Origin: Luteolibacter arcticus
GTDB lineage: Bacteria > Verrucomicrobiota > Verrucomicrobiia > Verrucomicrobiales > Akkermansiaceae
Direction of reading: 5' to 3'
NCBI RefSeq assembly: GCF_025950235.1
Contig: NZ_JAPDDT010000005.1
Coordinates: 186,001 to 250,000 of the forward strand
DNA: 64,000 nt
Shown here one piece after another: positions 26,611-36,103 of this stretch (position 1 is its first letter; every line of letters starts with the position of its first letter). The notes under the pieces were generated by a model. That model was not told where the DNA came from, ran no database searches, and was given only the letters and a program-made list of their open reading frames with translations. Made by a program: the position numbers and the translations under genes.

Positions 26611-28080
26611 ATGAGTTGTTATTCCCGATTGTCCCCTTCTGCTTCGACTCCAAGCGTTCACAAGTCGTGGATTGCCTCGGTCTTGCTGCTGGCCTTGGCC
26701 CCGGCGGGCTTTGGCCAACAGGAATCCACTAATGCCGCCGCCAGGGTCTGGACCAACACCGGCGGCAAGAAGATCACCGCCGAATACCTCGGCATTCGCG
26801 GGGCGGACGTGGCGCTGCGGCTTCCCGGGGGCAAGATCTCGTTCGTTCCCTTGGCCGGCCTCTCCACCGCGGACAATGTCTTCGTGAAGGCGAACCGGCT
26901 GGACTACCATGAGAAGTGGCAGACATGGCCCGCCAACGCCAGCCAGGCGATGCCGGGGCTGATGGTGGCGGAAGAAACCGGGGCTGCGGGAACCTTCATC
27001 TACACGACCAACAACTTCCGCTTCCATTGTGACGTCAATCTCGGCGCCACGCTCATGAAGGACCTGGCGCGGACCTTCGAGCTGACGCTCCAGCTTCACG
27101 CCAAGTCTCCCTTCGGCGTCCTCGCGAAGCCGGAGAAGGACCGCTTCGAGGCGAAGTTGTTCGGCACGCTCGCAGACTATCGAAAAGCCGGCGGCCCCGG
27201 CAATACGGCAGGCGTCTACATCCCCAAGCAAAAGGTCTTCCTCGCTCCCTTGGAACTCATGGGCATTCAGTCCGGCTCGGCGGGTTACCGCAAGATCTCG
27301 GACGAATACGATGTCTCGACCATCGTTCACGAGCTGACCCACATGCTCACCCATGAGATGCTCGATAACCTGCCGCTGTGGGTGAACGAGGGTTACGCCG
27401 AGTATATCGCTTCGATCCCGATCCAAGCAGGCGTCTTCAAGACAGACAACGAGAGGATACGCGAGGGTGTGCGCGATGTCTTCGTCATGAACCATCTCCG
27501 GGCTTCGACTCCCTCTGGCAAGGAGTTGCCGAGCTGGAGCAAGGCGGAGCGCACCGATTACCTGCAAGGCGGCAAGATTCCTCCTCTCTGCAAGGTGGCG
27601 GAAGTACTACAAACGACGGACGAGAAGTGGAAAGCCAGCGGCCCAGGGAAGCAGGGCACGGCGTTCGGCGGTCAGGTCCACAGCCGGCTGCCGCAGCTTT
27701 ACCGGACGTCCCACCTGATCATCTACTACTTCATCCAGATCGAGGGGGAGAAGGGCGTGGCGAAGATCCGCAAGTTCCCTGAAGAGAACCGCCGCAACAT
27801 GGACCGCTACGAACAATACATTCAGGACTACGAGGACTACCAGAAGGCCATGGTCGCCTTCATGGAGTTGCCAGGTGTCACCAAGCTTCCCGATGGGAGG
27901 TTCCGATATCCCTCCAATCTCACGCCGCCCAAGGTACCGGAAGGCAATCCGCCGGATGTGAATGCCCTGAAGTTCGGTGGCCTGAGCGCTTTGCTCGATG
28001 GCGAGTCGGCGGAGGTGGTGGGCTCGCGCATCGAATCGGCGCTGCACCGGGATCTGGGCATCTTTCTCCGCTTCCAGTAG
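26611..28080 (+). CDS. Secreted SHD1-domain zinc metalloprotease-like protein
   Basis: A 489-residue protein with an N-terminal export signal (WIASVLLLALAPAGFG after a short lead). An SHD1-like domain (~45-95: RVWTNTGGKKITAEYLGIRG) precedes a gluzincin-type protease domain: His240, Glu241 and His244 in HELTH, followed by Glu260 in WVNEGYAEY as the probable third zinc ligand, then LIIYYFIQIEGEKG. The pattern is close to the DUF1570/SprT-gluzincin types often paired with SHD1 in this phylum. It shares the N-terminal module with the hydrolase at 163. Substrate unknown, location probably periplasmic. Confidence 0.85.
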   Translation: MSCYSRLSPSASTPSVHKSWIASVLLLALAPAGFGQQESTNAAARVWTNTGGKKITAEYLGIRGADVALRLPGGKISFVPLAGLSTADNVFVKANRLDYHEKWQTWPANASQAMPGLMVAEETGAAGTFIYTTNNFRFHCDVNLGATLMKDLARTFELTLQLHAKSPFGVLAKPEKDRFEAKLFGTLADYRKAGGPGNTAGVYIPKQKVFLAPLELMGIQSGSAGYRKISDEYDVSTIVHELTHMLTHEMLDNLPLWVNEGYAEYIASIPIQAGVFKTDNERIREGVRDVFVMNHLRASTPSGKELPSWSKAERTDYLQGGKIPPLCKVAEVLQTTDEKWKASGPGKQGTAFGGQVHSRLPQLYRTSHLIIYYFIQIEGEKGVAKIRKFPEENRRNMDRYEQYIQDYEDYQKAMVAFMELPGVTKLPDGRFRYPSNLTPPKVPEGNPPDVNALKFGGLSALLDGESAEVVGSRIESALHRDLGIFLRFQ

Positions 28081-28232
28081 GTGGCTGGTGCCTACAGGTC
28101 AGGCGATCAAGGCACCCGCTTGCCGTTCGCCGCGTCCTCCCTTGGGAGGCCTCGGAAATGACTCACTGCCGGGCTTGCGTCCGGCCCAATCCAGTGCGAG
28201 GGAAGCCGCGCGTTCAAACGAGCGCTTGAACC

Positions 28233-29429
28233 ATGGATTCCGCGCCCCGCGTCTCCGAGCGCACCCTGCTCCTGCTGCTCGCCTGCGTGCAGTTCACCCA
28301 CATCATGGATTTCATGGTGATGATGCCGCTGGGCCCCCAGCTCATGCGCGAGCTGGACCTGAGCACGACTTCATTCGGCCACATCATTTCGGTCTTCGCC
28401 CTTGCCGCCGGAGTGGTCGGGCTGGCCATGGCACCCTTCGCCGACCGCTTTGATCGCCGGAAGCTGCTGCTGATCTGCTATGCGGGCTTTGCCCTCGGCA
28501 CGCTGGCTTGCGGGCTTGCGACGACGCCGGGCATGCTGATGGCGGCACGGGCCTTGTGCGGGGCATTCGGTGGCGTCAGCGGAGCCACGATCATGACCAT
28601 CGTCGCCGATGTGGTGCCTGCGGAACGCCGCGCCCGCGGCATGGGCATCATCATGACGGCCTTCTCCGCGGCCGCGGCGCTCGGCGTGCCGCTGGGGCTG
28701 AAGCTCGCCCAGTGGTGGAAGTGGGAAGCGCCGTTCCTGGTGATCGCCGCCATCGCCGCCGGCGTGTGGGTCTTGCTGTTTCGCGTCTTGCCGCCGGTGC
28801 GCAGCCATCTGGACATCGCGGGCGTGGATCCCCGCAAGGACTTCCTGACCCTGCTGAAGGATCGCAACGCATGGACCGGCATCGCGCTGATGATGATCTG
28901 CGTGATGGGTCACTTCATGATCATCCCCTACCTCTCGCCTTACTTGGTCGGAAACGTGGGGCTGCCGGAGGAGCACCTGTTCCTCATCTATCTCGTCGGC
29001 GGCGTGGTGACGATCTTCACCGGTCCTTATGTGGGAAAGCTCGCCGACCGGCACGGACGCTTCCGGGTCTTCGTGGTGCTGGTGACGTGCGCCTGCGCGA
29101 TCATCGGGCACATGGCCACCTCCGGGCCGCTGCCGCTATGGCACACGCTGCTGAATGCGGCGCTATTCTTCACCTTCGCCAGCGGTCGCTTCATTCCCGC
29201 GCAGGCCACCATCTCACTGGCCGTGCCCGCGTCGCAGCGGGGTGCCTACATGAGCCTGATCTCTTGCTCGCGCGACCTCGCCTCGGGCGCGACCGCGGCC
29301 ATCGGCGGGATGATTGTCACCCGTGCCCCGGGCGGGTCGATGCTCCACTTCGATCGCCTCGGCTTCCTCGCCATCGCCCTCGGCCTCGGCAGCCTCTGGA
29401 TCTTCCGCCAGGTCAAGGTAGCGGAGTGA
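28233..29429 (+). CDS. MFS transporter (drug:H+ antiporter type)
   Basis: A 398-residue protein with 12 predicted transmembrane helices. The family motif between helices 2 and 3 reads APFADRFDRRKLLL, and a second copy between helices 8 and 9 reads GKLADRHGRFRVF. The N-terminus (TLLLLLACVQFTHIMDFMVMMPLGPQL) is typical of AraJ/YdhP-type or sugar/drug efflux members. The transported substrate cannot be read from sequence. Monocistronic, with a hairpin just downstream. Confidence 0.92.
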   Translation: MDSAPRVSERTLLLLLACVQFTHIMDFMVMMPLGPQLMRELDLSTTSFGHIISVFALAAGVVGLAMAPFADRFDRRKLLLICYAGFALGTLACGLATTPGMLMAARALCGAFGGVSGATIMTIVADVVPAERRARGMGIIMTAFSAAAALGVPLGLKLAQWWKWEAPFLVIAAIAAGVWVLLFRVLPPVRSHLDIAGVDPRKDFLTLLKDRNAWTGIALMMICVMGHFMIIPYLSPYLVGNVGLPEEHLFLIYLVGGVVTIFTGPYVGKLADRHGRFRVFVVLVTCACAIIGHMATSGPLPLWHTLLNAALFFTFASGRFIPAQATISLAVPASQRGAYMSLISCSRDLASGATAAIGGMIVTRAPGGSMLHFDRLGFLAIALGLGSLWIFRQVKVAE

Positions 29430-29464
29430 GTGAAGGAGACAGTCCGGCTACCCAGCATCTCCGC

Positions 29465-29495
29465 AAAAAAAGCGGGAGGAGTCTCCTCCCCCCGC
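29465..29495 (-). terminator. Rho-independent terminator of the autotransporter-repeat gene
   Basis: On the minus strand a GC-rich hairpin (29495-29472, arms GCGGGGGGAGGAG / CTCCTCCCGC) is followed by a run of seven T (29471-29465). It lies ~33 nt past the stop of the minus-strand gene at 29528 and 36 nt past the MFS stop, so it may also stop plus-strand transcription as a simple hairpin. Confidence 0.85.
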
Positions 29496-29527
29496 CTTGA
29501 TCAGATCCTTCTCGATCCTCGCCTCGC

Positions 29528-32041
29528 TCAAGGCGTGATGCCCACCCGCATGAAACGGCCCTCCGGCAGACCGTTCGAGTCGGTGACCTGGAAGGTGCGG
29601 GCGGTCCAGCCGGGGCTGGCTGCCGGGACAAGCACGGAGGCCGGGGTGACTTCGCTGATGGCCTTGTTCCAGTCCACCAGGTTCTGGCTGCCCTGGATGG
29701 TATAGACGATGTCGCCCACGGTCAGCGTGATGCTGCCGTCGGGGCCGGCTGCCGCCACCGCGCCGTCGCGCACGGCCAAGGTCAGGGTGAGGTCGTTGTC
29801 GCTGCCTGCATCGTTCGAATCCACGGCCGAAACGGTCATCTTGCCGGAATCCGAGTTGCTGGCCGGGTTGCCGTTGAGCGCGAATTCCATGAGGTTAGTG
29901 CGGCCGTCCTGATCCGGATCGGCGGTGGGCACACGGTTCGCCGAATTGGGAATCTGGGGCGCATAGCTGTCCGACCACACGAGATAGGGCGTGAGTTCCG
30001 GGGCCTCGGTGACGGTGAGGGTCAGGGCCGTGCCATCCACCGCAGCGTCGGCGTAGTCCACGATGTAGGCGTTCGCTCCGAGAACGATGGTGGACAGGTT
30101 CGCGACGGGATTGCCTCCGAAGGTCAGCAGGTCGCTGCCGGACCAAGTCGTGGTGTAGTCCACCAGCGTGAACTTGGTGCCATTCGCCAGCGTCACATCG
30201 CCGCCCACGTCGGCGAGCGTCAGGTTGACCCTGCTCCCGCCGGTGGTGACGCCGCCGGTGACCACCAGCTTGTCGGAGGTTCCGGCGAAGGTATTGAGTT
30301 CGATGGCCAGCGAGGAATCCGCGGCAAAGGTCACGGGGCCGGTGGCAAGGGTGCCCACACCGGTGCCCGGAGCGATCGAGCCGGCATTGACGGTGATCGG
30401 CGCGGTGACGCTGCCGGTACCACCGAGCGCGCCGCCGCGGGCAACGATCACCGAAGGCGAACCCGTCAGTGTGCCATTGACCAGCAACGAGCCGGCATTG
30501 ACGAAGGTGTTCCCGGTGTAGGTGGCAGATCCGCCGATGGCGAACTTCCCGGCGCCGCTCTTGGTCAAGGCGGTTGGGACGTCGGTGGGGTTGCCTTCCA
30601 CCAGTTCGTTGACGTCCACGATTTCCGAGGAGATCGTGAAGGTCGAGGTGTTGTTGTGCTGGTGGACGATGAGGTCTCTGCCGGAAGTGGAGCCGGGATT
30701 CCCGCCCATTAGTTTGCCGCCGGTGATCGTCTGGTTTGCAGAGCCATTGGGAGTCACCAGGATGGCACCCGATGTGATCGAAAGCGTGGCGGCGGGATCG
30801 AGAGTGATCGTTTTGGTGCTACCGCTGCCGAACCGCAGGCTGTTGATCGAGGTGGAGGCCGCGAGTGCCACGTCCGTGGTGACACTTGCGTTGGGACTAG
30901 TTCCTAGCGAGGTCGGCGTGGTATCGTTAGCGGCGGCATAAGCATAGGCAGCTCCGTTGACGGTAGTTCCGTTGCCCGTTGCGCTGGGAACGAAGAACGA
31001 GGTGTTTGTGCTTGTGAACGTGAAGGTAATGAACGGCACGATCCCATTGACGACAGCGGCGTTGTTGGCCCGGTAGCCACCGCCGTTCGGGTCGTTAGCG
31101 CCGCTGCTGCCATTGAGAACGTCCCTGAAATTGACCGTTCCGCCGACAGCCCGGATGATCGTCGAGCTGAATTGATTGATGACGCGGGCGCTTGAACCCC
31201 GGCTGTGGGTGAAATTGGTTTGGCCGGCTGCGATCGACAATGAAGACGACTGGACCCAAGCGGGCTGTCCGGATCCGGATATCCGTGCGCCCCCGATCGT
31301 ATGAACCGTCCCACCACCCACGGTGAGGGCGGGAGTATTGAAGGTGGAAGGGCCACTGCTTCCGCCGACACTGGGCACGATCGCCGCGAGGTCGTAGATC
31401 AAGGTGGAAGCTGAAATGAGAGCGGATCCGCCCGGCAGCGCAGACACATTGTTCAATCCACTGCCCCCCGAGACGCTGATACCACCGGTGATGGGACCAT
31501 AGCTGGCTGCCAGTCCTCCGATGCGCACGGTTCCCGGACCATGGATAGCCAAGGGGCCAGTGCCGCTGATGGCGGAGGCATTGGGCGTGGTAATGGCCAA
31601 GGTCCTGCTCGAGGCCACCTTCCAGGTTTGGGCTGCTCCCAGCACCAGCGGGCTGCCGATGGTCAGATTCTGCGTCGCGGCACTCAGGTCGATCCCCGAG
31701 GCACCGAGGGTCAGCGTGGTCGGACTGGTGCCGGTGATCCCCACGGTTCCCGCGGGATTGAGCACCTTGATCCCCAGCCAGCTCGAATTCGTGATCCCGA
31801 GATCAGAGGTGTTGGCCACGGCGAGCCGGTCGTCCCACTGCGCGATATCGCCCGGGCCGGGGACAGCAACTCCGTCGACCCAGCTCGTGGCCAGATCAAG
31901 CGTGTCGAAATTGTCTTCCTTGCGGACCTGCGCACCGGACTCCCCGGTGCTGGCGAAGGTGAGGGTCGCGATCATCGCCGCCATCGGGCAGGCGCATGCT
32001 TCGACCGAGCGTCCCAACAGACGCGAGAATTGGGTTTTCAT
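29528..32041 (-). CDS. Secreted autotransporter-associated beta-strand repeat protein
   Basis: From ATG 32041 (MKTQFSRLLGRS) the protein is 837 residues; the frame extends 41 residues upstream but these look non-coding. After a signal-like region come repeated right-handed beta-helix elements with the autotransporter-associated repeat phrase (LTKSGAGKFAIGGSATYTGNTFVNAGSLLVNGTLTGSPS region split over ~540-590), preceded by similar GTGP/ITGG units. A C-terminal segment (ADPDQDGRTNLMEFALNGNPASN ... GRFMRVGITP) is the phylum-typical tail seen in place of a translocator barrel. It is likely a surface or extracellular adhesin-like protein. Confidence 0.85.
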   Translation of the reverse strand: MKTQFSRLLGRSVEACACPMAAMIATLTFASTGESGAQVRKEDNFDTLDLATSWVDGVAVPGPGDIAQWDDRLAVANTSDLGITNSSWLGIKVLNPAGTVGITGTSPTTLTLGASGIDLSAATQNLTIGSPLVLGAAQTWKVASSRTLAITTPNASAISGTGPLAIHGPGTVRIGGLAASYGPITGGISVSGGSGLNNVSALPGGSALISASTLIYDLAAIVPSVGGSSGPSTFNTPALTVGGGTVHTIGGARISGSGQPAWVQSSSLSIAAGQTNFTHSRGSSARVINQFSSTIIRAVGGTVNFRDVLNGSSGANDPNGGGYRANNAAVVNGIVPFITFTFTSTNTSFFVPSATGNGTTVNGAAYAYAAANDTTPTSLGTSPNASVTTDVALAASTSINSLRFGSGSTKTITLDPAATLSITSGAILVTPNGSANQTITGGKLMGGNPGSTSGRDLIVHQHNNTSTFTISSEIVDVNELVEGNPTDVPTALTKSGAGKFAIGGSATYTGNTFVNAGSLLVNGTLTGSPSVIVARGGALGGTGSVTAPITVNAGSIAPGTGVGTLATGPVTFAADSSLAIELNTFAGTSDKLVVTGGVTTGGSRVNLTLADVGGDVTLANGTKFTLVDYTTTWSGSDLLTFGGNPVANLSTIVLGANAYIVDYADAAVDGTALTLTVTEAPELTPYLVWSDSYAPQIPNSANRVPTADPDQDGRTNLMEFALNGNPASNSDSGKMTVSAVDSNDAGSDNDLTLTLAVRDGAVAAAGPDGSITLTVGDIVYTIQGSQNLVDWNKAISEVTPASVLVPAASPGWTARTFQVTDSNGLPEGRFMRVGITP

Positions 32042-32380
32042 GATGACAGTGGGGCAGGGGTTGACTGGCGGGGTTTCGGAACAGCCCATGGACGTCGGGT
32101 TCCTTTTCAACCATGGGAACTGGAAAACCGCTGAACACAAGAATCGTTGCTCATGAATGCACAAACCGAGAGTGGGTTTGCCGAAAAGTGTAGTTCCCCC
32201 CGTCGAAACCCGATTTTGGAGGGGTCCAGCGACCGCAATCCTGCGGATTTCTGCTAGACCCCGGGGTGAAACTCAAAGCCCGTGGCAACAATCCGGAATT
32301 CGCCGCAGGTCGAGGATCCTAGGGACGTTTTCCTTGTTCAAAAGCCCGCCGTTGTCCGCTATCAATGGCCACATCCACGC

Positions 32381-32968
32381 ATGAAACTTTCCAAGCCTGT
32401 CCGATCCCGGTTGAAGCATCTGATCCTCGCAGCGGCATGCGGGGCCGCATTCACCTCCTGCTCGATCACCGCGGCCGGATCCTCCGCCATTCCGGAGGCG
32501 ACCGCCTCCCTGCAGATCGGCAAGACGACCTATCCGGAACTCGAAAGCCAATTGGGCAAGCCCGGCAATACCAACCAGAAGGGCAACCGCCGGACTGCCA
32601 ACTGGAACAGCGGAGCGGTGGGAATGGGCGCGGGCTCCATCGTCGGCAGCAACACCGTGATCTACAATTCGCTCGGGGTGGAATACGACGAAAAGGGCGT
32701 GGTGCGTCGCAAGGTGACCCACACCAGCCAACAGAAGACGACGCTGGGCAGCCCCTACCAATCATCGCGGGTCGCGGAAGCGGTAAAGAATCCGGGACCG
32801 TACACGCGGATGAAGCGGATCAGCCAGATCGAGGCCGAGTTGGGCCCGCCCCAGTTCAAGCGTCTCACCCTGCTCGGTGAAATGTGGATGTGGGCCAGCT
32901 ACAACAATTCCCTGCTGACCGTGGAGATCGACCGCAGCGGCCGGGTGCTGGCGCTCGCCGTGCAGTAG
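32381..32968 (+). CDS. Lipoprotein with BamE/SmpA-like layout
   Basis: A 195-residue protein from ATG 32381 with a lipoprotein signal (LKHLILAAACGAAFTSC). Two similar units, TASLQIGKTTYPELESQLGKPGNTN and MKRISQIEAELGPPQFKRLTL, each followed by a beta hairpin, resemble the SmpA/OmlA (BamE) fold: helix-helix then strands. This suggests a duplicated domain. It is not confidently BamE itself since the E. coli protein is half this length. It converges with the GDPD gene 22 nt away. Confidence 0.75.
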   Translation: MKLSKPVRSRLKHLILAAACGAAFTSCSITAAGSSAIPEATASLQIGKTTYPELESQLGKPGNTNQKGNRRTANWNSGAVGMGAGSIVGSNTVIYNSLGVEYDEKGVVRRKVTHTSQQKTTLGSPYQSSRVAEAVKNPGPYTRMKRISQIEAELGPPQFKRLTLLGEMWMWASYNNSLLTVEIDRSGRVLALAVQ

Positions 32969-32990
32969 CCGGTTTCCCCGTTCCAGACCC

Positions 32991-33803
32991 TCACTTCCCT
33001 TGGGAGTCGATGTACTCCTGGATCATCACCGGAACATCGCTGCAGATCGCGTCGACCCCGAGCCCCAGGCCGAGGAAGTAGTCACTGATATTGTGGCCCG
33101 GCCAACCGGTGACGGTGAAGCCCTGCTTCTGCGCGGCTTTCACCGCGAGACGGGTCGTCCCTTCCATCTTGCAGGCGATCCGCCGCGCGCCGATCTCACT
33201 CGCGGCCGTCATCAACGCCTCGTCCAGCGGGCCGCCCTTGATGAACATGATCTCCGCCTGCGGATCGATCTGCCGGATCGCCTTCAGCGGCCGCGGGTCG
33301 AAGGAAGTGAAGACCCACGTCGATCTCTCCGGGCGCCGCGCCATGACGTGCTTGTGGACCTCGCGGACATACTCGTCGATCCGGTCGTCCGAGTAGAGCG
33401 TCTTGTTGCCCGTCTTCATCTCGAACTCGACGTAGAGGCCCGGCTTGTCCGCGAGGAAATCGAGCAGCGTGTCGAGGAACAGCAGCGGCTCATTCTGCTT
33501 GAGGGTGGTGATGCCCTTGGCGGATTCGGAATCGAGCGCCTCGACCGGTCCCTTGCCATGGTGCGTGCGGTCGAGTGAGTCGTCATGGAGGATCACCAGC
33601 TTGCCGTCCTTGGTCATGCGGATGTCCGTCTCGAAGCCGCGAATCCCTTTTTCGTAGCTGCTGCGGAAGGCGAACAACGTGTTCTCCTCGAACTCGAATG
33701 CACCACCCCGGTGGGCGAAGTGGAAGGGCTTCTTCGGCTCCGCATCGGCGGATGGCGCAAGTAGCGCGGCGATGGACAGAGCGGACAGCAGCAGACGTTT
33801 CAT
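32991..33803 (-). CDS. Secreted glycerophosphodiester phosphodiesterase
   Basis: A 270-residue GDPD-family protein from ATG 33803 with a signal peptide (MKRLLLSALSIAALLAPSADA). The TIM-barrel active-site set is present: His31-Arg32 in AHRGG, Glu58 and Asp60 in FETDIRM, His73 in ILHDDSLDRT, plus VEFEMKTG and a late GWPGHN. It hydrolyses glycerophosphodiesters to glycerol-3-phosphate and an alcohol, and the signal peptide puts it in the periplasm. It is divergent from the alpha/beta hydrolase gene. Confidence 0.92.
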   Translation of the reverse strand: MKRLLLSALSIAALLAPSADAEPKKPFHFAHRGGAFEFEENTLFAFRSSYEKGIRGFETDIRMTKDGKLVILHDDSLDRTHHGKGPVEALDSESAKGITTLKQNEPLLFLDTLLDFLADKPGLYVEFEMKTGNKTLYSDDRIDEYVREVHKHVMARRPERSTWVFTSFDPRPLKAIRQIDPQAEIMFIKGGPLDEALMTAASEIGARRIACKMEGTTRLAVKAAQKQGFTVTGWPGHNISDYFLGLGLGVDAICSDVPVMIQEYIDSQGK

Positions 33804-33940
33804 GATGGGATCGAGTGTGGATAGAGGCTCCCGGCACACCCGTTCCCGAGCGGCAACGATTTTGCCACGATCGTGATGTCTCATGAAGCGGCGACGATTC
33901 CCGTTTGCGTGGCGGCATTCGCCGGGGAAGTTGGCGAATC

Positions 33941-34960
33941 ATGCGCGCTTCCAGTTTTTCCGTCCTTTTCGCCGCGGCAACGTTGGTCCTGTCGGCCTCC
34001 GCCCAAGAACCCGCACCGTATGAAATGGCGAAGTTCCCTCCGCTGGATGCCGCCCTAACAGATTACCGCTATCCCTTCGAGGTGCACGAGCTGCCCATCA
34101 AGGAGCAGGTCCACGAACTAAAGATGGCCTACATGGACGTGAAACCATCAGCGGCTCCGAATGGCCGCGCGGTCCTGCTGCTCCACGGCAAGAACTTCTC
34201 CGGCGCCTACTGGGAACGCACCGCGAAGGAACTCGCCGGCCGCGGCTTCCGGGTGATCCTCCCCGACCAGATCGGCTTCGGCAAATCCTCGAAGCCCACC
34301 GACATCCAGTACAGCTTCCACATGATGGCAGCGCATACCAAGGCGCTGCTCGATCACCTCGACATTGCCAAGGCCTCGGTGGTGGCCCACTCGATGGGCG
34401 GCATGGTCGGCACACGCTTCGCTCTCATGTATCCCGCGGCGACCGAGAAGCTCGTGCTGGTCAATCCGATCGGCCTCGAGGACTGGAAGCGCAAGGTCCC
34501 CTATCAGAACATCGATGCGGCCACCGCCGCCGAGCTGAAGAAGGCACCCTCCGCGGTGAAGGAATACATGCGCACCGTCTATTTCGATGGCCAATGGAAA
34601 GCCGAATACGATCCGCTGCTGGCCATTCAGGTCGGCTGGATGAAAGGCCCCGACAAGGAAAGGATGGCACGCGTGACCGCCATCACCTCCGACATGGTGA
34701 TGACCCAGCCAGTGCTCTACGAGTTCCCCGATGTGAAGGTGCCCACGCTGCTCATCATCGGCGAACGCGACCGCACCGCCATCGGCAAGAACCTCGTGTC
34801 GAAGGATGTCGCCGCCACCATGGGGCAGTATCAAGAGCTGGGCAAAGCGGCCGCCGCCACGATTCCCGGAGCCCGCCTCGTGGCCTTGCTGGGAGTCGGT
34901 CATGCGCCCCAGGCCGAGGCCTTCGATGACTATCTGCGGGCTCTGGTCGAGTTCCTGTGA
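33941..34960 (+). CDS. Secreted alpha/beta-fold hydrolase
   Basis: A 339-residue protein from ATG 33941 with a signal peptide (SVLFAAATLVLSASA). It has the oxyanion strand LLLHGKNFSG, the nucleophile elbow AHSMGGM (Ser151), an acid Asp in IIGERDRTAIG and the His in GVGHAPQAE. The long cap domain (LVNPIGLEDWKRKVPYQNIDA...) resembles proline-iminopeptidase or C-C hydrolase-type members. The substrate is unknown. Convergent with the PepSY-like gene. Confidence 0.9.
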   Translation: MRASSFSVLFAAATLVLSASAQEPAPYEMAKFPPLDAALTDYRYPFEVHELPIKEQVHELKMAYMDVKPSAAPNGRAVLLLHGKNFSGAYWERTAKELAGRGFRVILPDQIGFGKSSKPTDIQYSFHMMAAHTKALLDHLDIAKASVVAHSMGGMVGTRFALMYPAATEKLVLVNPIGLEDWKRKVPYQNIDAATAAELKKAPSAVKEYMRTVYFDGQWKAEYDPLLAIQVGWMKGPDKERMARVTAITSDMVMTQPVLYEFPDVKVPTLLIIGERDRTAIGKNLVSKDVAATMGQYQELGKAAAATIPGARLVALLGVGHAPQAEAFDDYLRALVEFL

Positions 34961-35000
34961 GGGAGCGCCCGATGCCGGAAGACGCACCCTTTCACCCCAC

Positions 35001-36035
35001 TCACCACGCCATCTTGCGCTGGTTCATCCGGATCACCTTCCCGTCGATGCGATCTACCAGAGCGTTCACACGGAAGAGGCCCGGCAAGGAGATCCCCACC
35101 TCATGGAACACCGGATCCATCGGGCCTGACTCCGTGGCCTTGTTTTTCCACGCCTTCGCCTCGCGATCGAACGAACTGAGCCCACCCCATGGCTCCCTCT
35201 CCTCCGCAGCTCCTTCCTTCAAGCGGCACCAGATACGGTAGTCCGTGCCATCCTTCGGTGGGGTGCCGACTGCTTTCCAATGCTTCCAGGCGATCGCCAC
35301 CGCTTCCGCTTCCGTGATTCGTGTCGGTTCCTTCTGGAGCAGCTCCTCGATCGACTTCACTTCCGAACGTGACGGGCCGCGCGAGCCACTCAAAGTCCAA
35401 CGGCCATCCCGTGGGTCAAGTTCGGCTTTCACGTAAGCCTGCCTGATCATGGTCGCGCCATTGACGATGACGCTCCAGCGGACTTGGCGGGTATGGGTTG
35501 AGCGTTCCACGCGGAGTGGATGAGCTGCCTCGCGTTCGGCAGGTGGGGCGAAGCCGAAGACACGCCGGTGGAAATCCGCGGCATAGCTTTCGAAGCGTTC
35601 CTCCGCCTCCGGTGGCGTCGCATCTTCCTCAATGCGCAACCCGGATATATGGGCACCCGCCACTTGTTTCTCGTCCGGATCGAAGTGCATCGCAATAAAA
35701 TGGCCGTCCGCAGATCGATAGTATACGCGAATCTCCTCTCCCGTTTTCCCCCATTCCATGGGAACGGTGATTTGCACTCCGTAGTATTTGGCTAACGCCT
35801 GAATCCTGGCGGTGGCGAAATTACGGGTGGCTTCGGAAATGCCGGTGTCATCCGCGGGCTTCGGCTTGGGCTTCGGCGTTGGCAGCTCGGGGACGGCGAT
35901 CAGCTCGGAGACCGGAGCACTCTGATAGTAGGCCTCCTTTTCCACCTCACCCGGAAGGTAAGTCCGGGGCTCCACGCGTTCGCCGGCGGCGAGCATCACG
36001 CTTCCCGTGAAAAGTAGAGCGACCTTTGCGAGCAT
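35001..36035 (-). CDS. Exported protein with PepSY-like segments, function unknown
   Basis: A 344-residue protein starting at ATG 36035 (MLAKVALLFTGSVMLAAG signal). Residues ~75-330 have alternating helix and beta patterns (ARIQALAKYYGVQITV; ITEAEAVAIAWKHWKAVG; VNALVDRIDGKVIRMNQ) like tandem PepSY or YcdB/YcdC-type domains, which act as peptidase inhibitors or wall-linked proteins. The start lies 68 nt after the stop of the LysM protein gene on the same strand, so the two may form an operon at the cell envelope. Family assignment is tentative. Confidence 0.7.
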   Translation of the reverse strand: MLAKVALLFTGSVMLAAGERVEPRTYLPGEVEKEAYYQSAPVSELIAVPELPTPKPKPKPADDTGISEATRNFATARIQALAKYYGVQITVPMEWGKTGEEIRVYYRSADGHFIAMHFDPDEKQVAGAHISGLRIEEDATPPEAEERFESYAADFHRRVFGFAPPAEREAAHPLRVERSTHTRQVRWSVIVNGATMIRQAYVKAELDPRDGRWTLSGSRGPSRSEVKSIEELLQKEPTRITEAEAVAIAWKHWKAVGTPPKDGTDYRIWCRLKEGAAEEREPWGGLSSFDREAKAWKNKATESGPMDPVFHEVGISLPGLFRVNALVDRIDGKVIRMNQRKMAW

Positions 36036-36103
36036 GCTCCAAGCATAGCAGATGCGCCCGATCCCAGGGTAAAAACGCGGTAAATTCGCCGCATCCCACC
36101 GCA

